From Halorussus vallis (GTDB lineage: Archaea; Halobacteriota; Halobacteria; Halobacteriales; Haladaptataceae), in assembly GCF_024138165.1 (NCBI RefSeq), contig NZ_CP100000.1, forward strand, positions 3,100,001 to 3,164,000: a stretch of DNA of 64,000 nucleotides, written 5' to 3'. Positions 7,630-16,001 of the stretch are shown here, one piece after another. A program made the translations under genes and the position numbers. The notes beneath the pieces are model-generated. The model was not told the DNA's origin and did no database searches. It saw only the letters and a list, made by a program, of their open reading frames with translations. Positions within the stretch are counted from its first letter, which is position 1, and the number at the start of each line of letters is the position of its first letter.

Positions 7630-7929
7630 CTGATTATCCAGGCGCAACGCGAGGGAGCGGAGCGATCGAGCCGAGCCGAGTGCTTCAGCGACCCCGAGCC
7701 GATTTGAGCCTGTCAGTCACAGCCTGCACAGCGGAGCGAGCAGGAACGTCTGACTTCGTTCAAATCGGGAAGGCGGACTTCTCTGATACTCACCGACGAA
7801 CGGAGCGAGCCCGAACGTCTTCCACCTGTTCGAGTCGGCGGGGCGGCCTTACCGCGGAACGACTCCGTCGCATGAGTTCCGTGAAAACTGCCAGAAGCCC
7901 AAAGTGCGCGACCGTGTAACCAGTGTTCC
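7630..7929. repeat. Gene-free stretch with decayed copies of the tRNA-Tyr 3' end
   Basis: No gene is visible. GTTCAAATCGGGAAGGCGGACT at 7758-7779 repeats the tRNA 3' end (7609-7631) with two single-base losses, and a weaker copy, GTTCGAGTCGGCGGGGCGG, lies at 7828-7846. Each copy is preceded by a similar CGGAGCGAGC...GAACGTCT segment (near 7731-7751 and 7801-7820), so the units look like imperfect tandem duplications of about 70 bases. This is the usual footprint of repeated integration or excision at a tRNA gene. Confidence 0.6.
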
Positions 7930-9144
7930 ATGCTTCGCAGGGAACTCGAGAGCGACGACCGACGGCGGCCCGGCCAAGGTGGACGTGGCGATCTTCTGCG
8001 GGAGAGTGCGCCGTTCGTACTTGCGCTCATCGCAGGCTACCTGCTCGCCAGACGTCGAGACGGCGGAGCGAGTGCCAGGGAGACCGGGAGCGTACAGCGC
8101 GAACTGACCGGCGCCCTGCGGCAGGTGCGCCAGCGGGCGACATCCGACGGGACCGCGGTCATCGAACGGGAGGAGGTGACGGACCGACTCAGTTCCGTGG
8201 AGGGAGTCGCAGAGCAGGTCGAACGGGAATCCGAGCGCGTCGGCCGGTCGCTAGGGTCCGACGACACCGATACCGTCGACGTGCCGACCTCCGGCAACGA
8301 CGCGGACGTGGCTGACTACTCGCCGTCGACGATCCGGGGAATGCCGATGCTCGGAGTGGGGACGTACCACCACGCGAACTACGAGGAGTGTCTCGAGAAC
8401 GTCCGGCAGGCCCTCCGGATGGGCTACCGGCACGTCGACACCGCCGAGCGGGTCGAGGCGTACTACAACGAGGAGGCGGTGGGCGATGCCGTCGCAGCGG
8501 CGAGCGTCGACCGCGAGGATTTGTTCGTGGCGACCAAGGTCTCGTCGGCCGACCTCAACCGGAACGGCGTCCGACTCAGCGCCGAGGAGAGCCTCGACCG
8601 TCTCGACATGGACTACGTCGACCTGCTGTACGTCCACTGGCCGACCGGCGAGTACGACCCGGTCGAGACGCTCGACGCCTTCGCGGACCTGCGCGAGGAG
8701 GGCCTCATCGAGCGCATCGGGGTGAGCAACTTCACGGTCGACCTGCTGGAGGAGGCCATCGAGGTTTCCGAAGAGCCCATCTTCGCCAATCAGGTCGAGA
8801 TGCACCCGATGCTCCCCCAGAAGGACCTCCGGGAGTTCTGTGCGCGGGACGACGTGGACGTGGAGTTGGTGGCCTACTCGCCCATCGCCCGCGGTGACGT
8901 CGAACACGTGACCGAGTTGCAGGAGGTCGCCCGGAAGCACGGCGCGACGCCCGAGCAGGTCAGTCTCGCGTGGCTCCGCGAGAAGGGCGTGACCGCCATT
9001 CCGCGGGCCACCAGCGAGGAGCACCTCCGGGAGAACTGGCTCAGCCTGGCGCTCGAACTCGACGACGAGGACGTGGCGAAACTCGACACTATCGAGGAGC
9101 GCGAGCGCATTGTGGACCCGGACGACGCCCCGTGGAATCGGTGA
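7930..9144 (+). CDS. Aldo/keto reductase with N-terminal membrane anchor
   Basis: 404 residues, about 130 more than a usual AKR. The reductase starts near residue 138 (MPMLGVGTYHH) and has the catalytic set: Asp in RHVDTAE, Tyr in YYNEEAVG, Lys in VATKVS and His in YVHWP, then ERIGVSNF and the NADPH-binding PRATSEEHL. The extension contains one hydrophobic helix (PFVLALIAGYLLARR, residues 28-42) followed by a charged, helix-prone region of about 90 residues. The soluble domain would be tethered to the membrane, most likely on the cytoplasmic side since NAD(P)H is needed. An internal ATG at the AKR boundary could give a soluble form. It lies right after the tRNA-linked repeats. Confidence 0.85.
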   Translation: MLRRELESDDRRRPGQGGRGDLLRESAPFVLALIAGYLLARRRDGGASARETGSVQRELTGALRQVRQRATSDGTAVIEREEVTDRLSSVEGVAEQVERESERVGRSLGSDDTDTVDVPTSGNDADVADYSPSTIRGMPMLGVGTYHHANYEECLENVRQALRMGYRHVDTAERVEAYYNEEAVGDAVAAASVDREDLFVATKVSSADLNRNGVRLSAEESLDRLDMDYVDLLYVHWPTGEYDPVETLDAFADLREEGLIERIGVSNFTVDLLEEAIEVSEEPIFANQVEMHPMLPQKDLREFCARDDVDVELVAYSPIARGDVEHVTELQEVARKHGATPEQVSLAWLREKGVTAIPRATSEEHLRENWLSLALELDDEDVAKLDTIEERERIVDPDDAPWNR

Positions 9145-9170
9145 GGCAAGAGCCGTAGATCGGTGCTCAG

Positions 9171-9881
9171 TCAATCGGCTCCCGTGACGACGAACACCCA
9201 CGCGAGCCGCGTTCGCCGGTCGAAGCAGACGTACGTAACGTCCCACGCGGGTACCGCCTCGAACCAGTCGCACCACTGTTCGAACGTCGCGTACGCGGAG
9301 AACTCGCCGTAGCGTTCGTCGAAGACGGCGTCGACGAATCGCGCGCCGAGTCGCTTCGCGTCGCTCCGGTCGCCGTACGACTCCGGGACGTGCTCGTAGC
9401 CGGGAATTTCCGCGTCGACGTCGTGGAACGGCGGTTCGAGGAAGTTGTAGTACGCGCCGCCCCCGACGAGGTGTCGGGCGAGGTAGCCGTCGAGCGTGTA
9501 GGACGGGTAGCGTTCCCAGTCGAGGTGGGCGCAATCCTGCGGGTGTCGGTCCGGCGGCAGGTCCAGCGCGGGGAGGGCGTCGGCGAGCGCGGCCGACGCG
9601 AGGACGTCGTGGCGGAGCCACGCGTTCGTCCCGCCCCGTGAGAGGTGCCAGTCGAGCACGTCGTTCGGCGGCACCCGCACGACGCCGAGGTGAGCCCCGC
9701 CGTTGACGTGTACGTCGTCCATGACGGTTTCGAGTTCGCGGGCGGCGTCGGGAATCACCGCGTCCTGGTCGGGCGCCTCCAACGTCGTGTCGGTGCGGGC
9801 GGCCGCCAGTTCGGCGTCCGACGGCGCCTCGCTCCAATCGACGTCGAGCAGCGACCGCTCGGAATCGTATTCCTCGGTCAC
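9171..9881 (-). CDS. Conserved haloarchaeal protein of unknown function
   Basis: Start chosen at GTG 9881 (VTEEYDSERSLLDVDWSEAP); the open frame continues 55 codons upstream, but that part is basic and Arg-rich, unlike coding sequence here. 236 residues, acidic, no membrane segment. Several conserved-looking aromatic and His clusters (HLDWERYPSYTLDGYLARH, FEQWCDWFEAVPAWDV). No domain recognised. It is convergent with the aldo-keto reductase. Confidence 0.6.
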   Translation of the reverse strand: MTEEYDSERSLLDVDWSEAPSDAELAAARTDTTLEAPDQDAVIPDAARELETVMDDVHVNGGAHLGVVRVPPNDVLDWHLSRGGTNAWLRHDVLASAALADALPALDLPPDRHPQDCAHLDWERYPSYTLDGYLARHLVGGGAYYNFLEPPFHDVDAEIPGYEHVPESYGDRSDAKRLGARFVDAVFDERYGEFSAYATFEQWCDWFEAVPAWDVTYVCFDRRTRLAWVFVVTGAD

Positions 9882-10139
9882 GCCTGGCCCGTCACACCCT
9901 CCCGTGAAAACTACACCGGAAGCGCCGACCGAGACGAGGCGACTGGGACCGTCCGCCCTCCGTAACCGCCGGACGACGAGGGAGCCCCGACGAAACGCGC
10001 GGTTCGCCGAAACGAAGCCGATTATCCGCTTCTGTCTCGCGGCCACGGCGAATATTCCTAACGAGAAGCCCCCGAATCTATGAGTCCTCTAATTACTTAG
10101 AGGCCGGGCTTTTCCCCGTTCGATGCGTCGAAACGAACG

Positions 10140-10496
10140 ATGGAAACGGAGTTCGAGATGGGGACCCGAACCGACTCGGCGTCGATCGACGCCGCCCTCG
10201 ATGCGCTCGCGGACCGCCGCCGTCGGTCGCTCCTCGCCTTCGTCGCCGACCGGCCTTCGCCGACCTCCCTCGACGCGCTCGTCGAACACGTCGCCGACCG
10301 CGACCGGTCGGAGGTTCCGACCGCCGGGCGACTAGGCACCGACGCCCGAGAGCGCGCCGAGATATCGCTGGTGCACTGTCACCTCCCGAAACTCGACGCT
10401 ACGGACGTCCTTGACTACGACCGAGACGCCCGAACCGTCGAACCCGGAGAGAACTTCCTGCACGTCGAACCGTTCCTCGGGGTGGACGAGGTGTGA
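10140..10496 (+). CDS. DUF7344-type winged-helix transcription regulator
   Basis: 118 residues. The pattern LDALADRRRRSLLAFVADRP, then a middle helix-turn-helix and LVHCHLPKLDATDVLDYDRD is the haloarchaeal DUF7344 winged helix, where the HxHLPKL element forms the recognition helix and wing. These proteins are predicted DNA binders. ATG at 10158 is an alternative start. It overlaps the following small zinc-ribbon gene by 4 bases (GTGA), so the two are translationally coupled. Confidence 0.75.
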   Translation: METEFEMGTRTDSASIDAALDALADRRRRSLLAFVADRPSPTSLDALVEHVADRDRSEVPTAGRLGTDARERAEISLVHCHLPKLDATDVLDYDRDARTVEPGENFLHVEPFLGVDEV

Positions 10497-10624
10497 CGCT
10501 GGTGATGTGCCGGCAGTGTGGCCACTTCGTCTCCGCCGTCGAGCGCGAAGGAGCCCTACAGGCCGTGCCGTCGTCGTGTCCTCAGTGCGGCGGAGCGGAG
10601 TTCAAGGACGTCGAGTCGGACTGA
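10493..10624 (+). CDS. Zinc-ribbon microprotein (43 aa)
   Basis: GTG at 10493 overlaps the stop of the winged-helix gene. The product reads VTLVMCRQCGHFVSAVERE then SCPQCGGAEFKDVESD, two CxxC knuckles 20-25 residues apart, enough for one structural zinc. Halophiles carry many such microproteins, often as partners of small regulators. Coupling to a DUF7344 protein suggests they act together. Too short to be found by ordinary length cut-offs. Confidence 0.75.
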   Translation: MTLVMCRQCGHFVSAVEREGALQAVPSSCPQCGGAEFKDVESD

Positions 10625-10725
10625 CCGCACCGCTCCACGGCCGACGAGCGGTCCCCGCTGGCGACGACGCGGTTCGCGGTCGCACCGCGAACTGCGTTCT
10701 CCCTCTCCTTCCCACGCCCGGTCGA

Positions 10726-11046
10726 TTACGGGTCGCTGTCCTGCACTTCTACGATTTCGGCGTTCTCGACGTACGTCTCCCCGCCCTCGATGCGGAGCAG
10801 GATGGTCTTGCCGGGGAGCGACTCGTCGGACTCCTCCTGCGGGACCGACACCGCCGTCACGCCGTCCTTCGAGATGCTCCGCCGGAGGAGCGTCTCGCCG
10901 TCCTCGGTCACTCGGTCCCACTCCTCGGGACCCACGTCGTCGTCACCGAAGTACTCCTCCTGGTCGCGGTCCGGGTCGACGTCGCCCTCGGAGCGAACAG
11001 CGTCGTCGACGTCGTCGTGGTCGTACTGTTCGAGGTGGACGAGCAT
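10726..11046 (-). CDS. Acidic haloarchaeal protein, unknown function
   Basis: 106 residues, very acidic (GDDDVGPEEWDRVTEDGE). The C-terminal half alternates hydrophobic residues (KTILLRIEGGETYVENAEIVEV), suggesting a small beta barrel. No Cys, no membrane segment. Convergent with the zinc-ribbon microprotein gene and downstream of the SLC13 gene on the same strand, with a strong hairpin between. Function unknown. Confidence 0.6.
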   Translation of the reverse strand: MLVHLEQYDHDDVDDAVRSEGDVDPDRDQEEYFGDDDVGPEEWDRVTEDGETLLRRSISKDGVTAVSVPQEESDESLPGKTILLRIEGGETYVENAEIVEVQDSDP

Positions 11047-11083
11047 ACGACGGGTCCGACGCGCCGGGTGACAATAGGTGTCA

Positions 11084-11110
11084 CGGCCGCCCGCCGGCGG
11101 CGGGCGGCCG
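11084..11110. terminator. GC-only 13-bp hairpin between SLC13 and the acidic protein gene
   Basis: CGGCCGCCCGCCG at 11084-11096 and its exact complement at 11098-11110 flank one G. A shorter inverted repeat, GTGACA-ATAGG-TGTCAC, sits next to it at 11068-11084. The position between two minus-strand genes fits a transcript boundary or processing hairpin. There is no T-run, so it is not a typical archaeal oligo-T terminator. Confidence 0.4.
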
Positions 11111-11175
11111 CGAGTCGCTGTCGCGACCGCGACCTGCGACTCGCGGTAGCGTCACGCGACGTTACTCCTCGAGAC

Positions 11176-12994
11176 TCAGGGCGCGAGGCCCCAGATGGCC
11201 GCGATGCCGAGCGTCGTCACGACCGCGAGCAGGAACTGGAGCGGCGCGCCGACCTTCACGTAGTCGGTGAACCGGTAGCCGCCGGGGCTGTAGACCATCA
11301 GGTTGGTCTGGTAGCCGACGGGGGTCATGAACGCCGTCGAGGCCGCGAACGTCACCGCGAGCGCGAACGCGAACTCGCTGGCGCTGATTCGCTCGGCGGC
11401 GTCGACCGCGATTGGCAACACGAGGGCGACGCTCGCGACCGGCGTGATGACGTTCGCGAGTAACCCCGTCAGGAGGTAGAACAGCGCCACCGTCACCAGC
11501 ACGGGAATCGCCTCCGCGACGAGGGTGACGTAACCAGCGAGAAACGCCGGTCTGCTGCATCGCCAGCCCCAGCGGGATGACGCCCGCCAGTAAGAAGACG
11601 ACCTCCCAGTTGACTGCGTCGTAGGCCTCGGCGGGCCGAATCACGCCTGTGACGACCATCGCGACTACGCCGCCGAGCGCCGCGATGACGATGGGGACCA
11701 GACCCGCGGCCGCGACGCCAACCACTGCCGCGACGATGCCGACCGCCAGCGCGGCCGCCCGGCGGTCGAGCGGTTCGGGTTCGAGGCTCGCGCCGTCGCC
11801 CACCCGCTCGGTGACCCTGGCGTCGCCCGACTCCTCGAGGTGGTCGAGGCCGACCTCCGTCGCGTGAACGAGCAGGCCGTACCCTTCGGCGAGCACCACG
11901 TTCGAGACGTCCTCGACCAGCAGTTCCTCGCCGCGCCGGACCGCGAGCACGGTCGCGTCGTAGCGCTCGCCCAGTTTCGTCTCGCCGACCTTCTGGCCCG
12001 CGAGCGTCGAACCGGCGGCGACGCCGATCTCCGCCAGCGTCCCCCGGCCCCCGCCGAGCGCCAACTCCGCCTCAGTTACCTCCGCGCGCGGGAGACGCCG
12101 GAGGTTCGCCGTCGCGACGAACGACCGAACCTCGTCCTCGTCGGCCCGCACCGTCAGCACGTCGCCGGCCTCGATCTCGCGGTCGGTCCGGGAGGCGACG
12201 AACGCCTGCTCGCCCCGGAGCACCTGCAGAATCTTCACCCCGTCAGTGCGGGCCTCGGCTATCGTCGCGCCGACCAGCGGCGAGGCCGCCGGCACGTACA
12301 CGCGCGCGAGTCGCCCCTTCAGTCCGAACTCCTCGGTGAGGTCGTGTGGCGCGATTCGGGCGGGCAACAGCCACTGCCCGACCGTCAGCAGGTAGGCCGA
12401 CCCGACGACCAGCACCAGCAGGCCCAGCGGCGTGAACTGGAACATCGTGAACGGCGTGTTCGGAACCCCGAGGCTCGCGGCGAGGGTGCTGGCGAGGATG
12501 TTGGTCGCGGTGCCGACGAGCGTGAGTGTCCCACCCAGCATCGCTGCGTACGACAGCGGAATCAATAGTTTGGACGGCGAGGTGTGGCTCCGGTCGGTGA
12601 GGTCGGTCACCATCGGGATGAACAGCGCAACCACCGGCGTGTTGTTGATGAACCCCGCCAGCGGCCCCGTGATTCCGACCGTCGCGGCCAGCAGTCGGTC
12701 GCGGTCGCCGTTCGTGAACCGCGCGACCAGCACTTCGAGTCGCTCGACCACGCCGGTCCGCTCGACGCCCGCGCTCAGGATGTACATCGCCACGATGGTC
12801 ACCGTCGCGGCGTTCGAGAAGCCCGAGATGGCCTCGGTCTCCGAGACGTGAGTCCAGGGTTCGAGCACGGCCAACCCGACCACCACCGCCAGCGCGGTGG
12901 TGTCGGTCGGAATCGCCTCGGTGACGAACAGCGCGACGGCGACGCCGACCAGCGCGAAGACGACGGCCGCGTCGGCGGTCAGCGGCGGCGCCAT
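11176..12994 (-). pseudogene. SLC13/DASS-family permease with TrkA-C domains, broken by a frameshift near 11541-11550
   Basis: From ATG 12994 the frame reads an SLC13/CitT-type carrier: about five N-terminal helices with GFINNTPVVALFIPM, two TrkA-C (RCK-C) regulatory domains in the middle (VYVPAASPLVGATIAEA; EIGVAAGSTLAGQKVGE), then helices again up to PLGLAMQQTG. At 11541-11550 it shifts into Arg-rich nonsense, while the real C-terminus continues in another frame from about FLAGYVTLVAEAIPVLVTVA to IWGLAP at 11176. One missing base (or two extra) explains it. Either a true pseudogene or a sequence error; the remaining frame is well preserved, so loss must be recent. Its start abuts the stop of the peroxiredoxin-like gene. 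Confidence 0.85.
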
Positions 12995-13531
12995 CTACGC
13001 GAGGCCGAACGTCTCCGGCTCCCTGGTTCCGAGCGCGTCGGTCACCGCCTCGTAGAGGTCGCGCAGTTGCGGGCGACTTCGGCCCTGGTCCGACGAACGG
13101 TCGGCCACCCAGCGGTACCGGACGACGCCGTCGGCGTCGACGAAGAAGCAGGCCCGCCGCGCTCGCAGTGCGACGCCCAGCGCCCGGTAGGTGACGCCGT
13201 AGGACCTGGCTATCGAGAGATCGCGGTCCGAGCAGAACGGGAAGGTCACGTCAAGGTAGTCGACGAACGTCCGGTTCGTCCGGGGTCGCGCCCGGTTGAC
13301 GCCGACGACCTGCACCCGGTCGTCGGCCGCGAACCAGTCGTACTCGGCGACCGCGCTCCGCTCGGGGAACGTCTCCAGGTCGAAGTCGGTCGGCTCGAAC
13401 ACCAGCAACACGGCTCGTTCGCCCAGCAGCGACGACAGCGACGTCGAACCGACGGTGCCGTCCGGTCGCGCCAGCGGCGCCTCGAACTCCGGAGCCCGTG
13501 ACCCGACGGCGGGGCCGCCCGAATCTCCCAT
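12995..13531 (-). CDS. Peroxiredoxin-like thioredoxin-fold protein lacking the peroxidatic Cys
   Basis: 178 residues with the AhpC/TSA layout: an N-terminal GSRAPEFEAPL, strand VLLVFEPTDF, later FPFCSDRDLSIARSYGV and ACFFVDADGVVRYRWV. The loop that normally holds the peroxidatic Cys (PxxxTxxC) reads EPTDFDLETF with no Cys. Two Cys remain, in FPFCSDRD and RRACFF. The fold is clear but classical peroxide reduction is unlikely unless the FPFC Cys has taken over. It directly precedes the SLC13 gene on the same strand. Confidence 0.75.
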   Translation of the reverse strand: MGDSGGPAVGSRAPEFEAPLARPDGTVGSTSLSSLLGERAVLLVFEPTDFDLETFPERSAVAEYDWFAADDRVQVVGVNRARPRTNRTFVDYLDVTFPFCSDRDLSIARSYGVTYRALGVALRARRACFFVDADGVVRYRWVADRSSDQGRSRPQLRDLYEAVTDALGTREPETFGLA

Positions 13532-13621
13532 TATTCGTACGTATCCTTCCGTATCAGGTATAAATGTTCGTCAGACGAGCGTTCCGACCGCTTTATGGTG
13601 GTCGCTGTCACACGCCCCGAC

Positions 13622-13954
13622 ATGACTTCGTCGCTCGTCGGCGACGCGCTCGTCGTGGTGGCGCTCGTCGCCTTCTACGGCGGTCTCTCGCGGGACCTCG
13701 CCGCGACGGCGACCTTCCTCGACCGCCGCCTCAGCGTCGGCTTCTCGCTGGGGGCCTACGTCGCCGTCGGCGTCGCCGGTCTGCTGGCGCTGGCGACGGT
13801 CGCCGTCGAAGCGGGGGCCGCCAGCGGCGACGCGGCCGGGGCCGTCACCGCGGCCGGCCTCGCGGCGCTGTTCGCGGTCGTCTTCGCGGCGTTCTTCCGT
13901 GCGGGTACTGCGGTGTACGGCGTCCTGCTCCGGGTCGGCCTCCAGTTCTCCTGA
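13622..13954 (+). CDS. Small four-helix membrane protein
   Basis: Start chosen at ATG 13622 (MTSSLVGDALVVVALVAFYG); an upstream ATG at 13595 adds nine polar residues. 110 residues, about 3-4 hydrophobic helices (VGFSLGAYVAVGVAGLLALA; AGLAALFAVVFAAFFRAG). No recognised domain. Convergent with the 65-residue membrane protein that follows. Confidence 0.6.
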   Translation: MTSSLVGDALVVVALVAFYGGLSRDLAATATFLDRRLSVGFSLGAYVAVGVAGLLALATVAVEAGAASGDAAGAVTAAGLAALFAVVFAAFFRAGTAVYGVLLRVGLQFS

Positions 13955-13965
13955 AACCCGCTTTC

Positions 13966-14163
13966 TCACCGGAGGAGACGGACGCCGACCGAGACGAAGA
14001 GGACTAGCGCCTTGAGTGCCAACAGAAACGCGAGAACCGCCGTGACGAGCAGGAGCAAGCGACGAACCCCCGGCCATCCGAATCCGACAGTACCGAGAAA
14101 CGGGACGAGGGCGGGGGCGACGCCGAGCGCGCCGTCCGAGCGGTCGCGGGGGAGTTGTCGCAC
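13966..14163 (-). CDS. Small membrane protein (65 aa)
   Basis: GTG start at 14163. The C-terminal half is one long hydrophobic stretch (LLLLVTAVLAFLLALKALVL) followed by a basic end (VGVRLLR). No known family. The overlap of coding potential with other frames in this short piece makes it less sure than its neighbours. Confidence 0.4.
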   Translation of the reverse strand: MRQLPRDRSDGALGVAPALVPFLGTVGFGWPGVRRLLLLVTAVLAFLLALKALVLFVSVGVRLLR

Positions 14164-14231
14164 GATGGGTGCTCACTTGTAGAGACGACTTCGGTACCGT
14201 CTCTTCAAGTTTCGGGTCGGTCGGGCGACGC

Positions 14232-15308
14232 TCAACTCGCGTCGCGCTCGGCGAACGTCAGCCGCCAGTTCTCCGGCGCCGTCAGTCGGCCGAACGACGC
14301 GCTCTCGTCGTCGCCGAGCGGCCGCGCGACCAGCGTCGACTGCTCGGACACCGCCGACAGCGGAAGTTCGTGGTCCGAGACGAACCCGAACCGCCGGAGT
14401 AGCGAATCCGGGATGGCCCGCCCCGTCGCGGCCACCACGTCTGCGTCGGCGTACTCGTCCGTCACGCGACCGAGGAGCGCGGCGAACGCCTCCTCGTCGC
14501 CGTCGACCAGCGGAAGTACGTCGGTGAGGCGCGCGACGTCGGTGCCGTACTTGTTCCGGCGGCCCACCACGACCGCGGCGACGGTCGAACCCCCGCGCGA
14601 CGCGGTGTAGGCGGTGTAGCGCCACCGCGGGTTCCGGAACCGCCACCGGTAGAACGCCTCGTCGCGGAGGGCGTGGAGTTCCTCGGGCGGGTTTCGCGCG
14701 TAGAGTCGCGCGAGCAGGTCGGCCGGAATCTCCTCGTGGCGCGTCACGTCGTAGGCGTCCGGCGCGGGCGCGAGTCGGTCGCGGACGCGACAGTAGGTCC
14801 CCGCCACCGCGTCGGCGAGCGCGCGCTGGACCTCCCCGTCGACGAACCCCTCGGCGCTCTGGATGCGGTAGGAGATGGGGACGGTGTCGACGACCTCCCA
14901 GCCCAGTTCGAGGTTGCCCGCCAGCGCGCGCTCGTTCGGAAAGTTGAAGCAGAACGCGGGATCGCCGTCGGCGTAGCGTTCGAGTGCCCGCTCGGTCATC
15001 CGGGTGAACAGCCCCCGCCGGCGGTGGTCGGGGTGGACCATCGCGTCGGCGGGTTGGAACGCCACGGTTTCGGCGCCTGCGCCGGCCATCCGGAAGGGCA
15101 TGAACGGTCGGGCGCCGACGATCTCGCCGTCGGCCTCGGCGACGAACGCCGCGGCGTCCGCGGCGGGGTTCTCGACGTACTTCCAGTCGAACCACTCTCT
15201 GCTCGCCTGCTGGTCGAAGACGGTCCGGTGGAGCGCGCGGACGCCGTCCCGATCGGCTGGTTCGTACGGTCGGACGACGTACCGCTGGCGGTGTTTCATC
15301 TTCGACAT
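14232..15308 (-). CDS. GNAT-family acetyltransferase (two-domain, about 358 aa)
   Basis: N-terminal GNAT domain: YVVRPYEPADRDGVRALHRTVF, then AFVAEADGEIVGARPF and the acetyl-CoA loop VHPDHRRRGLFTRM (the Q/RxxGxG/A variant). The second half repeats a degenerate GNAT-like fold with RWRFRNPRWRYTAY, as in the Eis/GNAT_9 style of fused acetyltransferases that modify sugars, lipids or small molecules. Substrate unknown. A long divergent intergenic region separates it from the next zinc-ribbon gene. Confidence 0.8.
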   Translation of the reverse strand: MSKMKHRQRYVVRPYEPADRDGVRALHRTVFDQQASREWFDWKYVENPAADAAAFVAEADGEIVGARPFMPFRMAGAGAETVAFQPADAMVHPDHRRRGLFTRMTERALERYADGDPAFCFNFPNERALAGNLELGWEVVDTVPISYRIQSAEGFVDGEVQRALADAVAGTYCRVRDRLAPAPDAYDVTRHEEIPADLLARLYARNPPEELHALRDEAFYRWRFRNPRWRYTAYTASRGGSTVAAVVVGRRNKYGTDVARLTDVLPLVDGDEEAFAALLGRVTDEYADADVVAATGRAIPDSLLRRFGFVSDHELPLSAVSEQSTLVARPLGDDESASFGRLTAPENWRLTFAERDAS

Positions 15309-15569
15309 GACAGGACCCTCGGCCCGATGGCCTGGTTACCGGAGGGACGACGCGGGGGCAGTTTGTTATGCGGGGCGCAACTCGGATAGCCGACCGTTTC
15401 GGCGTTCGACTGGTCGGCCTTAAGGTCGGCCGGCCGTCGTCGGAAACTGTTGGAAAACGTCGTCGCCGCCGGTCGCTCCCGGCCCGCCTCGGGCGGACGT
15501 TTCGGGGTGGGACTCTGAGCCTCAAGCCATATCCCCGCGCGGGCCGTACGACTGTCGCCGGGAGCAAAC

Positions 15570-16001
15570 ATGAGCTACGTCACCGACAGGAGCGCAAACC
15601 TCCAGCGACGGATCGACGACGCCATCGCCGACGGCTGGCGCATCGAGTCCGAGACCCCCGAGCGGGTCGTCTTGGTCAAGCGGAACTACGGCGACCTCGG
15701 ACTCCACGTCCTGCTGGCCGTCGCCACCGCGTGGTGGTCGTTCGGCCTCGTGAACCTCGTCTACGGCGGATACAAGTACCTGAACGACTCCCAGCGGATG
15801 GTCCTGCGCGACGAGCGCACCTGCCCGGAGTGCGGCGTCTCGGTGTCTGCCGACGCCGAGTACTGCCAGAACTGCGGCACCCAACTGCCCGCGGCGACAC
15901 CGGGCGTCCGGACCTGCCCGGAGTGCGGCCACGACGTCCCGGCGGGTGCGAACTTCTGTGACAACTGCGGGACCGAACTCGCCGAGACGGCGAGCGCGTG
16001 A
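15570..16001 (+). CDS. Membrane-associated protein with two C-terminal zinc ribbons
   Basis: 143 residues. A soluble N-terminus (RIDDAIADGWRIESETPERVVLVKR) is followed by one hydrophobic region (LGLHVLLAVATAWWSFGLVN) and then two zinc ribbons, CPECG...CQNCG and CPECG...CDNCG. The N-terminus resembles the DUF-type domain that often precedes a single membrane helix in halophile proteins. The stop overlaps the next gene's GTG by 4 bases. Role unknown. Confidence 0.7.
   Translation: MSYVTDRSANLQRRIDDAIADGWRIESETPERVVLVKRNYGDLGLHVLLAVATAWWSFGLVNLVYGGYKYLNDSQRMVLRDERTCPECGVSVSADAEYCQNCGTQLPAATPGVRTCPECGHDVPAGANFCDNCGTELAETASA

Noticed and set aside
8251-9837. Long minus-strand frame opposite the aldo-keto reductase
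   Set aside because: Reverse complement of a high-GC gene; composition Arg/Val-rich with no domain, while the plus strand has full AKR motifs.
11068-11110. Replication origin suspected from adjacent dyads
   Set aside because: No ORB-like motif and no orc1/cdc6 gene nearby; a transcript-end hairpin is simpler.
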